Of a DNA stretch of 64,000 bases, positions 8,058 to 16,199 are shown one piece after another. The first letter of the stretch is position 1; each line of letters opens with the position of its first letter. The notes under the pieces were generated by a model that was not told the DNA's origin, searched no databases, and was given only the letters and a program-made list of their open reading frames with translations. Source of the DNA: Kitasatospora gansuensis (lineage in GTDB: Bacteria; Actinomycetota; Actinomycetes; Streptomycetales; Streptomycetaceae); NCBI RefSeq assembly GCF_014203705.1, contig NZ_JACHJR010000001.1, forward strand, positions 4,030,001 to 4,094,000, read 5' to 3'. Made by a program: the position numbers and the translations under genes.

Positions 8058-9055
8058 CCAGTTCGCACCGGCGGTTCCAGGTCATCGCCGCACTGCTCGC
8101 GGTGTGGGTGCTGTGGGGCTCGACGTTCCTCGGCATCCGGGTGATGGTCGGTGCCGCGCCCCCGCTGTTCGCGGCCGGGGTCCGGTTCACCGCCGCCGGG
8201 GCGATCCTGCTGACGGCGGTGGCCTGGGCCGCCCGTCGGCGCAACCGGCACAGCACCCCTGACGGGCACGGGCCCGGCGTCCGGGAGCGGCTGCGCGGCC
8301 GGGCCGGGCGGTTCGCCCTGCTCGGGGTGCTGCACTTCCTGTGCGCCAACGGCCTGGTCAGCGTGGCCGAGCAGCGGCTCCCCTCGGCGGCGGCGGGCGT
8401 CTGCTTCGCCACCGTGCCGCTCTGGACGCTGCTGCTGCGCGCGGTCACCGGCGGCCGGCCGACCGCGGCCGATCTCGCCGTGGTGGCCTGCGGGTTGGGC
8501 GGGGTGGCGCTGCTGCTCGGCTTCCAGGCCGGGCCGCTGCTGCCCTCGCTCCAGGTGCTGGCCGCCGCCGCGGTCTGGGCGCTGGCCGGCCACCTGGCCG
8601 CCCGTCCGGACCGGGCGGCCGGGCCGCCCGCGGGCCCCGCGCTCAGCTCGGCGGTCCAGATGGTCTCTGGCGGACTGGCCCTGCTGACCGCCTCGGCGGT
8701 CGGCGGCGAGTGGTCCCGGATCAGGCCGGAGGCGCTCACCTCGGTGTCGTTCTGGCTGGCCGGGGCGCACCTGGTGCTGCTCGGCTCGCTGGTCGGCTTC
8801 TGGGCCTACATCTGGCTGGTGACCAAGGTCGACCAGCGGCTGGCCGGCACCTACGCGTACGTCAACCCGGTCGTCGCGGTGCTGCTCGGCTGGCTGCTGC
8901 TGGGCGAACGCCTGCCCACCGGCGCCCTGTTGGGCACCGCGTTGGTCACCGCCGCGGTCGCCTGGACGGTGCTCTCGCAGGGCGCCCGCCGCGACCGCCC
9001 GGCAAAATCCTCCCCTCCCATTCCCCTCACTCAGACAACGAAGGCGAACACATGA
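8054..9055 (+). CDS. EamA/DMT-family transporter
   Basis: A 333-aa protein with ten hydrophobic segments in two EamA halves. It begins with WVLWGSTFLGIRVMV, typical of RhaT/YdcZ-like drug/metabolite exporters, and ends with YAYVNPVVAVLLGWLLLGERL, the classic second-repeat signature. The GTG start overlaps the stop of the oxidase gene (GTGA), showing translational coupling. EamA proteins often export amino acids, so together with the MFS protein it suggests that the product or an intermediate resembles an amino acid (inference). Confidence 0.88.
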   Translation: MTSSHRRFQVIAALLAVWVLWGSTFLGIRVMVGAAPPLFAAGVRFTAAGAILLTAVAWAARRRNRHSTPDGHGPGVRERLRGRAGRFALLGVLHFLCANGLVSVAEQRLPSAAAGVCFATVPLWTLLLRAVTGGRPTAADLAVVACGLGGVALLLGFQAGPLLPSLQVLAAAAVWALAGHLAARPDRAAGPPAGPALSSAVQMVSGGLALLTASAVGGEWSRIRPEALTSVSFWLAGAHLVLLGSLVGFWAYIWLVTKVDQRLAGTYAYVNPVVAVLLGWLLLGERLPTGALLGTALVTAAVAWTVLSQGARRDRPAKSSPPIPLTQTTKANT

Positions 9056-9315
9056 GCACCATCGTGGCCGACACGGTCCGGGACAACCTGATCCAGACCC
9101 TCGGCGTGATCAAGAAGCGCGAAGTCGGCGCCGAGCTGGCCGCCGACGACAACTTCATGCGGGCCCTGAACATGGACTCGCTGGACGCGGTCGAGCTGAC
9201 GGTCCGTCTGAGCAGCGACCACGGCGTCGAGTTCGGCGCCGAGCCGGACGACCTGGACGCCCTGGAGAGCCTCAGCGCGCTGATCGACCTGGTGGTCCGC
9301 CGGGGTACCAGGTGA
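9052..9315 (+). CDS. Free-standing acyl/peptidyl carrier protein
   Basis: An 87-aa carrier protein. S43 in the motif NMDSLDAVEL is the predicted 4'-phosphopantetheine attachment site, and helices on either side match the four-helix ACP fold. The ATG overlaps the EamA stop (ATGA), and its own stop overlaps the adenylation gene (GTGA). It is probably loaded by the next gene's adenylate and presents the tethered amino acid to the flavoproteins, the P450 and the acyltransferase. No phosphopantetheinyl transferase gene is visible in the window, so a chromosomal one must act on it. Confidence 0.92.
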   Translation: MSTIVADTVRDNLIQTLGVIKKREVGAELAADDNFMRALNMDSLDAVELTVRLSSDHGVEFGAEPDDLDALESLSALIDLVVRRGTR

Positions 9316-10817
9316 CCGGCAGCCTGCTCCGGGCGCTGGCCGGACACGCCGGGACGGCGCCGGGACGGGCCGCCCTGGTCACCTCAGGCCGGCGGCTGAG
9401 CTACCGCGAGCTGTACCGGGAGGCGGCCGCGGTCGCCTCCGGTCTGGCCCGGCGCGGTGTCGGCCGGGGTGCCCTGGTCGGGGTGCACGGCGAGAAGTCG
9501 GCCGCCGCGGTGACCGCCCTGCTGGGCGTGCTGCTGGCCGGTGCGGCGTACGTACCGCTGGACCCGTCCGCCCCGGCGGCCCGGCGGCGCGGCCTGGTCG
9601 GCGACGCCGGCCTGGCGGCCGTACTGGGCTCCAGGACCAGGCTGCCCCGGCTGACCGCCGAGCTCGGGCCGGTCCCGCTGCTGGCCGTGGAGGACCTGGT
9701 GGAGGAGCACGGCGCCGAGCCGTTCACCCCCGTCGAGGTCGGCCCGGAGGACCTGGCGTACGTGCTCTACACCTCGGGATCGACCGGGCGTCCGAAGGGC
9801 GTCTGCATCCCGCACCGGGCGCTGGACGCGTTCTTCGCGGGGGTCGGGCCGCTGCTGGAGATCGGCCCCGAGTCGGTCTGCCTGAACACCTCGGCGCTGC
9901 ACTTCGACGTCTCGGTGGTCGACCTGCTGCTGCCGCTGCTGCACGGCGCGACCGTGCACCTGGGCCCGGCGCTGCCGCTGCCCGCGCTGCTGCTGGACCT
10001 GATCGAGCGGGAGCGGGTCACCCACCTGGCGGCGGTCGGCTCCACGCTGACCCTGCTGGCCCAGCAGGGCGACGGGCTGACGGGCCGTCGGCTGGGCGCG
10101 CTGCGCCGGATCATGACCGGGGCCGAGGTGCTCAACCCGGCCACCGTGCAGTCCTGGCTGGCGGCGGCGGAGCAGGTCCGGGTGGTGAACGGGTACGGCC
10201 CGACCGAGGCGACCTGCCTGGTGGTGGCGCAGCCGATCGCCGAGCGCGAGCCGGGCCGGACCGCGCACTACCCGATCGGCCGGCCGCTGCCTGGTGTCAC
10301 GGTGGCCTTCCGCTCGCCGGACGGCACCGTCACCGAGCACGGACCCGGCGAACTCCTGATCGCCGGAGACCAGTTGATGACCGGTTACCTCAACCGTCCG
10401 GAGGAGCAGGCGGCCGCCTTTCTGGAGGTGGCCGGGGTCCGCCACTACCGCACCGGCGACCTGGGCGAGCGCGGCCCGGACGGCGTGATCGCCTTCGCCG
10501 GGCGGGCCGACGACGAGGTGAAGATCCGGGGCTACCGGATCAACCTGAACGAGGTGCGCGGCTCGGTGGAGTCCCACCCGGCGGTGGCCCAGGCCTTCGT
10601 GGCCGCCGCCCCGGACGAGCGGGACGGCCTGGCGCTGGCCTGTGTGGTCCGGCTGCGGCCCGGGGCCGAGGCGGACCAGGCGGGGCTGGCCGCGCACGTG
10701 GCCGGGGCGCTGCCCCGGTACATGGTGCCGCGCGAGTTCGTGCTGGTGCCCGAGTTCCCCGCGCTGTCGACCGGCAAGCCGGACACCGTCCGGCTGCGTG
10801 AACTCGTGGGGGCATGA
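9312..10817 (+). CDS. Free-standing amino acid adenylation enzyme
   Basis: A 501-aa AMP-forming ligase of the NRPS A-domain type without a fused carrier domain. Core motifs seen: A3 YTSGSTGRPKG, A5 NGYGPTEAT, A7 YRTGDLG, A8 KIRGYRINLNEV, and A10 with K489. D199 in HFDVSVVDL corresponds to the Asp that binds the alpha-amino group (D235 of GrsA), so an alpha-amino acid substrate is likely. My hand alignment reads the pocket as roughly D-V-V-S-M-G-G-C-L-K, which I cannot match to a known code; it does not look like the proline code of pyrrole pathways. It loads the adjacent carrier protein. Confidence 0.9.
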   Translation: MTGSLLRALAGHAGTAPGRAALVTSGRRLSYRELYREAAAVASGLARRGVGRGALVGVHGEKSAAAVTALLGVLLAGAAYVPLDPSAPAARRRGLVGDAGLAAVLGSRTRLPRLTAELGPVPLLAVEDLVEEHGAEPFTPVEVGPEDLAYVLYTSGSTGRPKGVCIPHRALDAFFAGVGPLLEIGPESVCLNTSALHFDVSVVDLLLPLLHGATVHLGPALPLPALLLDLIERERVTHLAAVGSTLTLLAQQGDGLTGRRLGALRRIMTGAEVLNPATVQSWLAAAEQVRVVNGYGPTEATCLVVAQPIAEREPGRTAHYPIGRPLPGVTVAFRSPDGTVTEHGPGELLIAGDQLMTGYLNRPEEQAAAFLEVAGVRHYRTGDLGERGPDGVIAFAGRADDEVKIRGYRINLNEVRGSVESHPAVAQAFVAAAPDERDGLALACVVRLRPGAEADQAGLAAHVAGALPRYMVPREFVLVPEFPALSTGKPDTVRLRELVGA

Positions 10818-11989
10818 TGACCGTCCTGCAGGGTGTCAGAACGGGCTGGTTCACCCCGGCCCAGGAGGAGTTGCGGGCGGGCCTGGCCGCCCACCTGGCG
10901 GCCGAGGTCGAACCGCACATCCCGGCCTGGGAGGCGGCCGGCCGGTTCCCGGTCCGCGAGGTGCTGGCCGGGCTCGGCGCGGGCGGCTGGCTCGGGCTGC
11001 GCTTCCCGCGCGAGCACGGCGGCGCCGGCGGCAGCGCCTGGGAGCACGTGGTGTTCGCCGAGTGCCTGGGCGGGCTGTCCTCGGACAGCGTCGGCATGAC
11101 GCTCACCGTGCACAACGACATGGTCGCCCCGATGATCGCCGAGGGCGGCACCCCGGCTGCGGTGGACCGGTTCCTCCGCCCGGCGCTCACCGGGGAGTAC
11201 GTGCTGGCGCACGCGGTCTCCGAGCCGGGCGCGGGCTCCGACGTGGCCGCGGTGACCTCCACCGCCACGCCGGTGGACGGCGGTTACCTGCTCACCGGCA
11301 GCAAGCGCTGGGTGGTCGGCGGCCTGTACGCGGACGCGTTTGCGGTGCTGGCCCGGCTGCCGGAGGCGCGCGGACCGTTCGGCCACGTGCTGCTGATGGT
11401 GCCGTTCGGCGAGGGCGTCACGGTGACGGCGGGTGCCCCGACGCTCGGACTGCGGGCGGCCGGGGTGGCGGGCACGGTCGACTTCGACCGGGTCTTCGTC
11501 CCGACCGAGTACCGGATCGGCGGCCACGGGCTCGGACTGGTCACCCAGCTACGGCAGTTCGAGCAGGAGCGGATCATCTCCGCCTGCCGTGCGCTGGCGA
11601 TCGCCGACCGGCTGCTGGAGCGCACCAGGGAGCGGCTGGACCAGCGGATCAGCTTCGGCGCCCCGATCGGCAGCCGACAGGACGTCAGCTTCCGGCTCTC
11701 CCGGCTGCGCGCCGAGGTGGAGAGCGCCAGGCAGCTGGCGTACACCGCGATCGACCGCTGGGAGGGCGGCGCCGACTACCGCTCGGCCTCCGCCGCGGTG
11801 AAGCTCCGGTCCAGCCGGCTGGCCCGCACGGTGGCCCGTGAGTGTCTCCATCTGCACGGCGCCGCCGGGCAGTTGACCGAGAGCCCGGCCAACCGGGCGT
11901 TCCGCGATGCCCGGCTGTTCTCCATCTCCACCGGATCGGACGAAATGATGATGACCACCCTGGCACGGCTGGCGGGCTGGGATGACTGA
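10814..11989 (+). CDS. Acyl-CoA dehydrogenase-like flavoprotein 1
   Basis: A 391-aa FAD-dependent acyl-CoA dehydrogenase fold: N-terminal helices, the beta-domain signature HAVSEPGAGSDVAAVTS (about residues 134-150), and a C-terminal four-helix bundle. The catalytic Glu of MCAD-type enzymes (just before the G-T/S-x-Q/E motif) is replaced here by Thr (STGSDE), but E252 in FEQERIIS aligns with the isovaleryl-CoA-dehydrogenase-type base. It should therefore be an active alpha,beta-dehydrogenase, here probably acting on a carrier-bound aminoacyl thioester. ATG overlaps the A-gene stop (ATGA). Confidence 0.88.
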   Translation: MMTVLQGVRTGWFTPAQEELRAGLAAHLAAEVEPHIPAWEAAGRFPVREVLAGLGAGGWLGLRFPREHGGAGGSAWEHVVFAECLGGLSSDSVGMTLTVHNDMVAPMIAEGGTPAAVDRFLRPALTGEYVLAHAVSEPGAGSDVAAVTSTATPVDGGYLLTGSKRWVVGGLYADAFAVLARLPEARGPFGHVLLMVPFGEGVTVTAGAPTLGLRAAGVAGTVDFDRVFVPTEYRIGGHGLGLVTQLRQFEQERIISACRALAIADRLLERTRERLDQRISFGAPIGSRQDVSFRLSRLRAEVESARQLAYTAIDRWEGGADYRSASAAVKLRSSRLARTVARECLHLHGAAGQLTESPANRAFRDARLFSISTGSDEMMMTTLARLAGWDD

Positions 11990-13199
11990 CACCGCCGCAC
12001 CTGACACCGCGAGCTCCACCGCCGCGCCCCAGCGCGACCTGGCCCCGCTGGTCGTCCGCCGGGAGCCGGCCGCCAACCCCGACCAGGACTACGCGGACCG
12101 GGTGGCCGCCTTCGTGGCCGCCCACCCGGAGCTGCTGGCCACCGACCGCTGGGAGGACCCGGCCGTGCCGCCGGTCCGGGAGCTGATCGGCGCACTCGGC
12201 GCGGCCGGTCTGCTCCGGGCCGCCTGGCCGGCCGCCACCCCCGAGGTGGACGGCCGCAGCCCGCGCTGTCTGGCGCTCGGCCGGGCGATCCAGCTGCACA
12301 CCGCCTTCGCCCAGGTCGCGAACGGTGCCCCCGGCGCCGCCGTACTGACCCAACTGGAGGTCGGCACGCGGCTGTTGACCGGCCACCCGGAGCTGCTGGA
12401 CGGCCTGCTGGACGGCACCGTCACGGTCTCGCTGGCCGCCACCGAACCGGACGGCGGCAGCGATCTCTCCACCCTGACCACCCGGGTCGGCCGGGACGGT
12501 GAGCGGCTCACCGTCACCGGGGAGAAGTGGTTCATCAGCAACGCCCCGTTCGCCGACCTGCTGCTGGTGCTGGCCGAGGACCCGGAGCAGCACACCGGGC
12601 CGCGCCCCGGCCCGGCCCTGCTGCTGGTGGACACCAGGCAGGCCGGGGCCGGCGAGGTCGAGGTGACCGCGCTGGGCGGCTCCGGCCACACCGGGCTGAC
12701 CGGCTCGATCAGCCTGCGCTCGGCCCCGGTCCGGGCCGTGCTGGCACCCGCCGGGCAGGGCCTGCTGACCCTGATGCGGCACTGGATCCACGAGCGGGTG
12801 ATGCTCACCGTCCGGATGACCGCGCTGGCCCAGGCGGTGCTGGACGACGCGGTCAGCGGGGCCCGGCACCGGAGCACCTTCGGCAGCCCGCTGCTGACCA
12901 ATCAGCACGTCCGCTTCCTGCTCGCCGAGCTCTCCGCCGAGGTGGCCGAGGTTCGCTCGGCCGCGCTGCAGGGCGTCCGGCTGCTGGTGGAGGGCGGCTG
13001 CACGGCGGCGTACGCCGCGATGTGCAAGTACCGGGCCTCGGTGCTGCTGCGCCGGGTCGCCGACGAGGCGATCCAGCTGGCCGGCGCCGACGGCTACCGC
13101 ACCGGCCACCCGGCCGAGCGGGCGCTGCGCGACGGCTTCGGTCTGGCGCTGGCCGGTGGCACCGACGAACTGATGCTCATGCAGATCGAGAGAGGATGA
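11982..13199 (+). CDS. Acyl-CoA dehydrogenase-like flavoprotein 2
   Basis: A 405-aa second acyl-CoA dehydrogenase family member, diverged from its neighbour and with a 35-residue N-terminal extension rich in Ala and Thr. The flavin-domain motif SLAATEPDGGSDLSTLTT is present. The MCAD-type Glu is again absent (GGTDEL), while E271 in WIHERVML sits at the isovaleryl-CoA-dehydrogenase-type position. The gene overlaps the previous stop by 8 bp. Two such enzymes in series suggest either two successive desaturations or a heteromeric oxidase (inference). Confidence 0.88.
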   Translation: MTDTAAPDTASSTAAPQRDLAPLVVRREPAANPDQDYADRVAAFVAAHPELLATDRWEDPAVPPVRELIGALGAAGLLRAAWPAATPEVDGRSPRCLALGRAIQLHTAFAQVANGAPGAAVLTQLEVGTRLLTGHPELLDGLLDGTVTVSLAATEPDGGSDLSTLTTRVGRDGERLTVTGEKWFISNAPFADLLLVLAEDPEQHTGPRPGPALLLVDTRQAGAGEVEVTALGGSGHTGLTGSISLRSAPVRAVLAPAGQGLLTLMRHWIHERVMLTVRMTALAQAVLDDAVSGARHRSTFGSPLLTNQHVRFLLAELSAEVAEVRSAALQGVRLLVEGGCTAAYAAMCKYRASVLLRRVADEAIQLAGADGYRTGHPAERALRDGFGLALAGGTDELMLMQIERG

Positions 13200-13201
13200 C
13201 G

Positions 13202-14005
13202 ATGACTCAGGAAATCCTGGAGCAGCCCGTCGAGGTCCCGGCCTGGGACGCGGGCCGCTACGACAGCCAGTTCGGCTACGTCTCCCGGCTGGCCGGCGGG
13301 GTGCTCGACCTGCTCGCCCCGCAGCCCGGCGAGACGGTGCTCGATCTCGGCTGCGGCACCGGCGAGTTGGCCGAACAGATCCGCGACCGGGGCGCCCGGG
13401 TGCTGCTGGTGGACAGCGACCCGGCCATGGTGGTGGCCGCCAGCCAGCGGTTGCGGCAGCCCGCGGTGCTGGCCGACGGCCACGACTTCAAGGTGGTCGA
13501 GCCGGTCGACGCGGTGTTCTCGAACGCCGCGCTGCACTGGATGACCCGCCCAGAGCAGGTGATCCGCTCGGTCCGCACCGCGCTCCGCCCCGGCGGCCGG
13601 TTCGTCGCCGAGATGGGCGGCGCCCGCAACGTCGCCGGGATCGTCGAGGCGCTGCGCGCCGCGCTGGCCGAGCGCGGCCAGGACGCGGGCCTGCGCTCGC
13701 CCTGGTACTTCCCCGAGCCCGGCGAGTACGCCGAGCTGCTGGAGAACAACGGCTTCCGGGTCAGCCGGATCGAGCACTTCCCGCGCGAGACCGAGCTGCA
13801 CGACTGCCCGGACGGGGTGGTGGACTGGCTGCGGATGTTCGGCTCCGCCCTGGTCGCCCACCTGCCCGAGGCCGAGCACGAGGAGGTCTTCCGCCGGGCC
13901 GGCGAACTGGCCGAGCCCACCCTGCGCCGGGACGGCCGCTGGTACGCCGACTACTGGCGGCTGCGGTTCGTGGCGGTATCGGCGGAGACGGAGACGGCCC
14001 GATGA
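13202..14005 (+). CDS. SAM-dependent methyltransferase (class I)
   Basis: A 267-aa Rossmann-fold methyltransferase related to trans-aconitate methyltransferases. Motif I is VLDLGCGTGELAEQI (about residues 39-53), motif II LLVDSDPAMV, and post-motif DAVFSNAALHWM. ATG 13202 is chosen because GAGAGG at 13190-13195 lies six bases upstream; an ATG at 13196 overlapping the previous stop is the alternative. In this family the acceptor is often a carboxylate or hydroxyl, so it may methylate a carboxyl or a P450-introduced hydroxyl (inference). Confidence 0.88.
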   Translation: MTQEILEQPVEVPAWDAGRYDSQFGYVSRLAGGVLDLLAPQPGETVLDLGCGTGELAEQIRDRGARVLLVDSDPAMVVAASQRLRQPAVLADGHDFKVVEPVDAVFSNAALHWMTRPEQVIRSVRTALRPGGRFVAEMGGARNVAGIVEALRAALAERGQDAGLRSPWYFPEPGEYAELLENNGFRVSRIEHFPRETELHDCPDGVVDWLRMFGSALVAHLPEAEHEEVFRRAGELAEPTLRRDGRWYADYWRLRFVAVSAETETAR

Positions 14006-15186
14006 CCGTCGCCGCCGAGCGGGCCACCGCGGGGCTGGACTCCCCGGCCTTCCGGCTCGACCCCTACCCCGCGTACGCCCGGCTGCGCGAGCAGGGCCCG
14101 CTGGTCTGGTCCGAGCCGGACCGCACCTACTACGTGACCACCCATCAGGCGGTCGGCGCGGTCCTGAAGGACAAGAACGCCTCGGTGGAGAGCCCGTTCC
14201 GGGCCTCCCGGGTGCTGTTCGGCCGCACCGTGATGGACGTGGACGGCCGCGAGCACGCCCGGCTCCGCTCGCTGACCAACCGCTCCTTCGCCGCGCCCGC
14301 CGTGCCCGGCTACCTGGAGGACCTGGTCCCCAACTCGGTGCACCGGGTGATCGACGGTCTCGGCGGCAGTGGCCGGGCCGACTTCGTGGCCGGCTTCGCC
14401 AACGAGGTCCCGATCCGGGTGATGTCCCAGATCATCGGCGTCCGGACCGAGGACGTGGAGGAGTTCCAGTCCTGCACCGACGCGGTGATCGGCTACTTCG
14501 ACGCCGCCACCCCCGACACCCGGCGGGCGGCCGTGACCGCCTGGGCCGGTATGCGCGAGCTGCTGCACCGCCGGGTGGACGAGCTCCGCCCGGCCCCGGA
14601 CGGCAGCGTGATCGGCCAGTTGCTGACCGCCGCCGCCGAGGGCGCGGAGGTGGACGACGACGAGATCGTCCGGCAGATCGGCCTGCTCATCCCGGCCGCC
14701 ATCGACACCAGCAACCGGCTGCTCGCGAACGCCCTGCACGTGCTCTGCACCCGGCCCGAGCTACTCGAACGAGCCTATGCGGAGCCGGAGTTGCTGGAGG
14801 GCATCGTCGAGGAGACGCTGCGCTTCGAGCCACCGATCCACAGCACGGTACGGATCTGGACCGGCGGCGAACTGCTCGGCACCGAGGTGCCGCGCGGCTC
14901 GCTGCTGACCATCCTGCTCGGCTCGGCCAACCGCGACCCCGAGGTCTTCCCCGACCCGGACGTCTTCGACCCGGAGCGCCCGGCCGCCCGCCACCTGTCG
15001 TTCGGCGCGGGCCGGCACCAGTGCATGGGCCGCCGGATGGCGCTCGCCGAGGTGATCACCGCCCTGCGCATCCTGCTGGAGCGCTGCCCCGACCTCCGGT
15101 TCGCCGAACCCCACCCCGACCCGATCGAGGGCTTCTCGTTCCGGTCCCCCGCCAAACTCTTCCTCGCCTACGGGAGCACCAGATGA
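14002..15186 (+). CDS. Cytochrome P450
   Basis: A 394-aa bacterial class I P450. The haem-binding loop is FGAGRHQCMGRR with axial C341; the K-helix E271-T-L-R274 is present. The I-helix oxygen-activation segment reads PAAIDTSNRL, where the usual A-G-x-D/E-T is altered at the Gly. Carrier-protein-bound amino acids are common P450 substrates in such clusters, so beta-hydroxylation or a further oxidation of the tethered amino acid is the likely role. ATG overlaps the methyltransferase stop (ATGA). Redox partners are not in the window. Confidence 0.93.
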   Translation: MTVAAERATAGLDSPAFRLDPYPAYARLREQGPLVWSEPDRTYYVTTHQAVGAVLKDKNASVESPFRASRVLFGRTVMDVDGREHARLRSLTNRSFAAPAVPGYLEDLVPNSVHRVIDGLGGSGRADFVAGFANEVPIRVMSQIIGVRTEDVEEFQSCTDAVIGYFDAATPDTRRAAVTAWAGMRELLHRRVDELRPAPDGSVIGQLLTAAAEGAEVDDDEIVRQIGLLIPAAIDTSNRLLANALHVLCTRPELLERAYAEPELLEGIVEETLRFEPPIHSTVRIWTGGELLGTEVPRGSLLTILLGSANRDPEVFPDPDVFDPERPAARHLSFGAGRHQCMGRRMALAEVITALRILLERCPDLRFAEPHPDPIEGFSFRSPAKLFLAYGSTR

Positions 15187-16199
15187 ACGCCGGTCAGATC
15201 AGCCACCGCTCCGGGGTCACCGGGCTGGAGTGGGACGCCGTGGAGAGCGTCTACTACGACTGCCACGTGGTGAGCCTGGCCCAGCTGCTGCCCAGCCGCC
15301 TGTTCGCCGCCTTCCTGCTGGTGGCCGGCGCACCCCGGATCCAGGCCGACTGGGGCGGCCTGACCTGCCGCAACCTGCTGGACAGCGAGGCGGCCAGGGA
15401 CGTGGTGCTGCTCCAGGAGTTCGGGGTGGAGAAGTACCACCTGCCGGTGGAGGGCGACCTCGCCGCCACCATCGAGGCCACCGTGCGCGAGCACGGCCAC
15501 TGCATCGCCCGGGTGGACAGCTACTACCACGAGCACTTCCAGGAGTACTACCTGCAGGAGCACCGCACCAACGGCCACAAGGTCACGGTGATCGACTTCG
15601 ACGCGCAGACCTGGACGGGCATCGACAACGTCGGCACCCGCACCCTGGCGCTCACCTTCGACCGGCAGCTGTTCGTCGAGTCGGTCCGCTCCAACCTGTT
15701 CCACGTCTACGAGAAGCATGACACGCTCTACCGGCTGAACGTCGGCGAGCGGGCGCTCGAGCTGCTCAAGTCCGGTGCGGTGCGCGAGCGCGAGGCGCGC
15801 GCGGTGGACGAGTTCCTGGCCGACCGGGCCCGGCTGGCCGGGGAGATCGAGGCGTACCGGCAGGCGTTCACCGACGCGCTGGCCGAGGGCGGGATCCGGC
15901 GGTACGCCCAGTTCGCCAACTCGTACACCTCCGCGCTGATGACCGAGCGGGCCTACCTGGCGCTGATCGAGGCGTACTCCCGCAGCACCGAGCCCTGGGA
16001 GCTGCTGCCGGACGGCGGCGAGGGCCTGATGGCCGCGCTGAACGAGGCGGTCCGGGCCTGGCGGATGCTCAAGATGCTGTGCCGGACGGCCCAGTTGGGC
16101 AACGAGGTGAAGGACAGCGCGCTGCTCGGCGCGCTCGGCCGGGTGGTGACCGCCGAGCTGGCCACCGTCGGCGCGGCCGCCGTGCCGGTGCCCGCATGA
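15183..16199 (+). CDS. BtrH-like cysteine acyltransferase
   Basis: A 338-aa protein with an N-terminal BtrH-type (papain-like) domain. C27 in YYDCHVVSLAQLL is the predicted nucleophile and H132 in NGHKVTVIDFD the predicted partner His, followed by a helical C-terminal domain as in the BtrH/DUF4872 family. BtrH transfers an acyl group from a carrier protein to an aminoglycoside amine in butirosin synthesis; by analogy this enzyme may move the finished amino acid from the carrier protein to an acceptor. No acceptor-forming genes (sugar or amine) are seen in the operon. The start overlaps the P450 stop (ATGA). Confidence 0.75.
   Translation: MNAGQISHRSGVTGLEWDAVESVYYDCHVVSLAQLLPSRLFAAFLLVAGAPRIQADWGGLTCRNLLDSEAARDVVLLQEFGVEKYHLPVEGDLAATIEATVREHGHCIARVDSYYHEHFQEYYLQEHRTNGHKVTVIDFDAQTWTGIDNVGTRTLALTFDRQLFVESVRSNLFHVYEKHDTLYRLNVGERALELLKSGAVREREARAVDEFLADRARLAGEIEAYRQAFTDALAEGGIRRYAQFANSYTSALMTERAYLALIEAYSRSTEPWELLPDGGEGLMAALNEAVRAWRMLKMLCRTAQLGNEVKDSALLGALGRVVTAELATVGAAAVPVPA

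Noticed and set aside
9052..13199. Proline-to-pyrrole module (A enzyme, carrier protein, flavin dehydrogenase)
   Set aside because: The gene order fits, but the hand-read pocket residues do not match the proline code and there are two dehydrogenases. I keep the substrate open.
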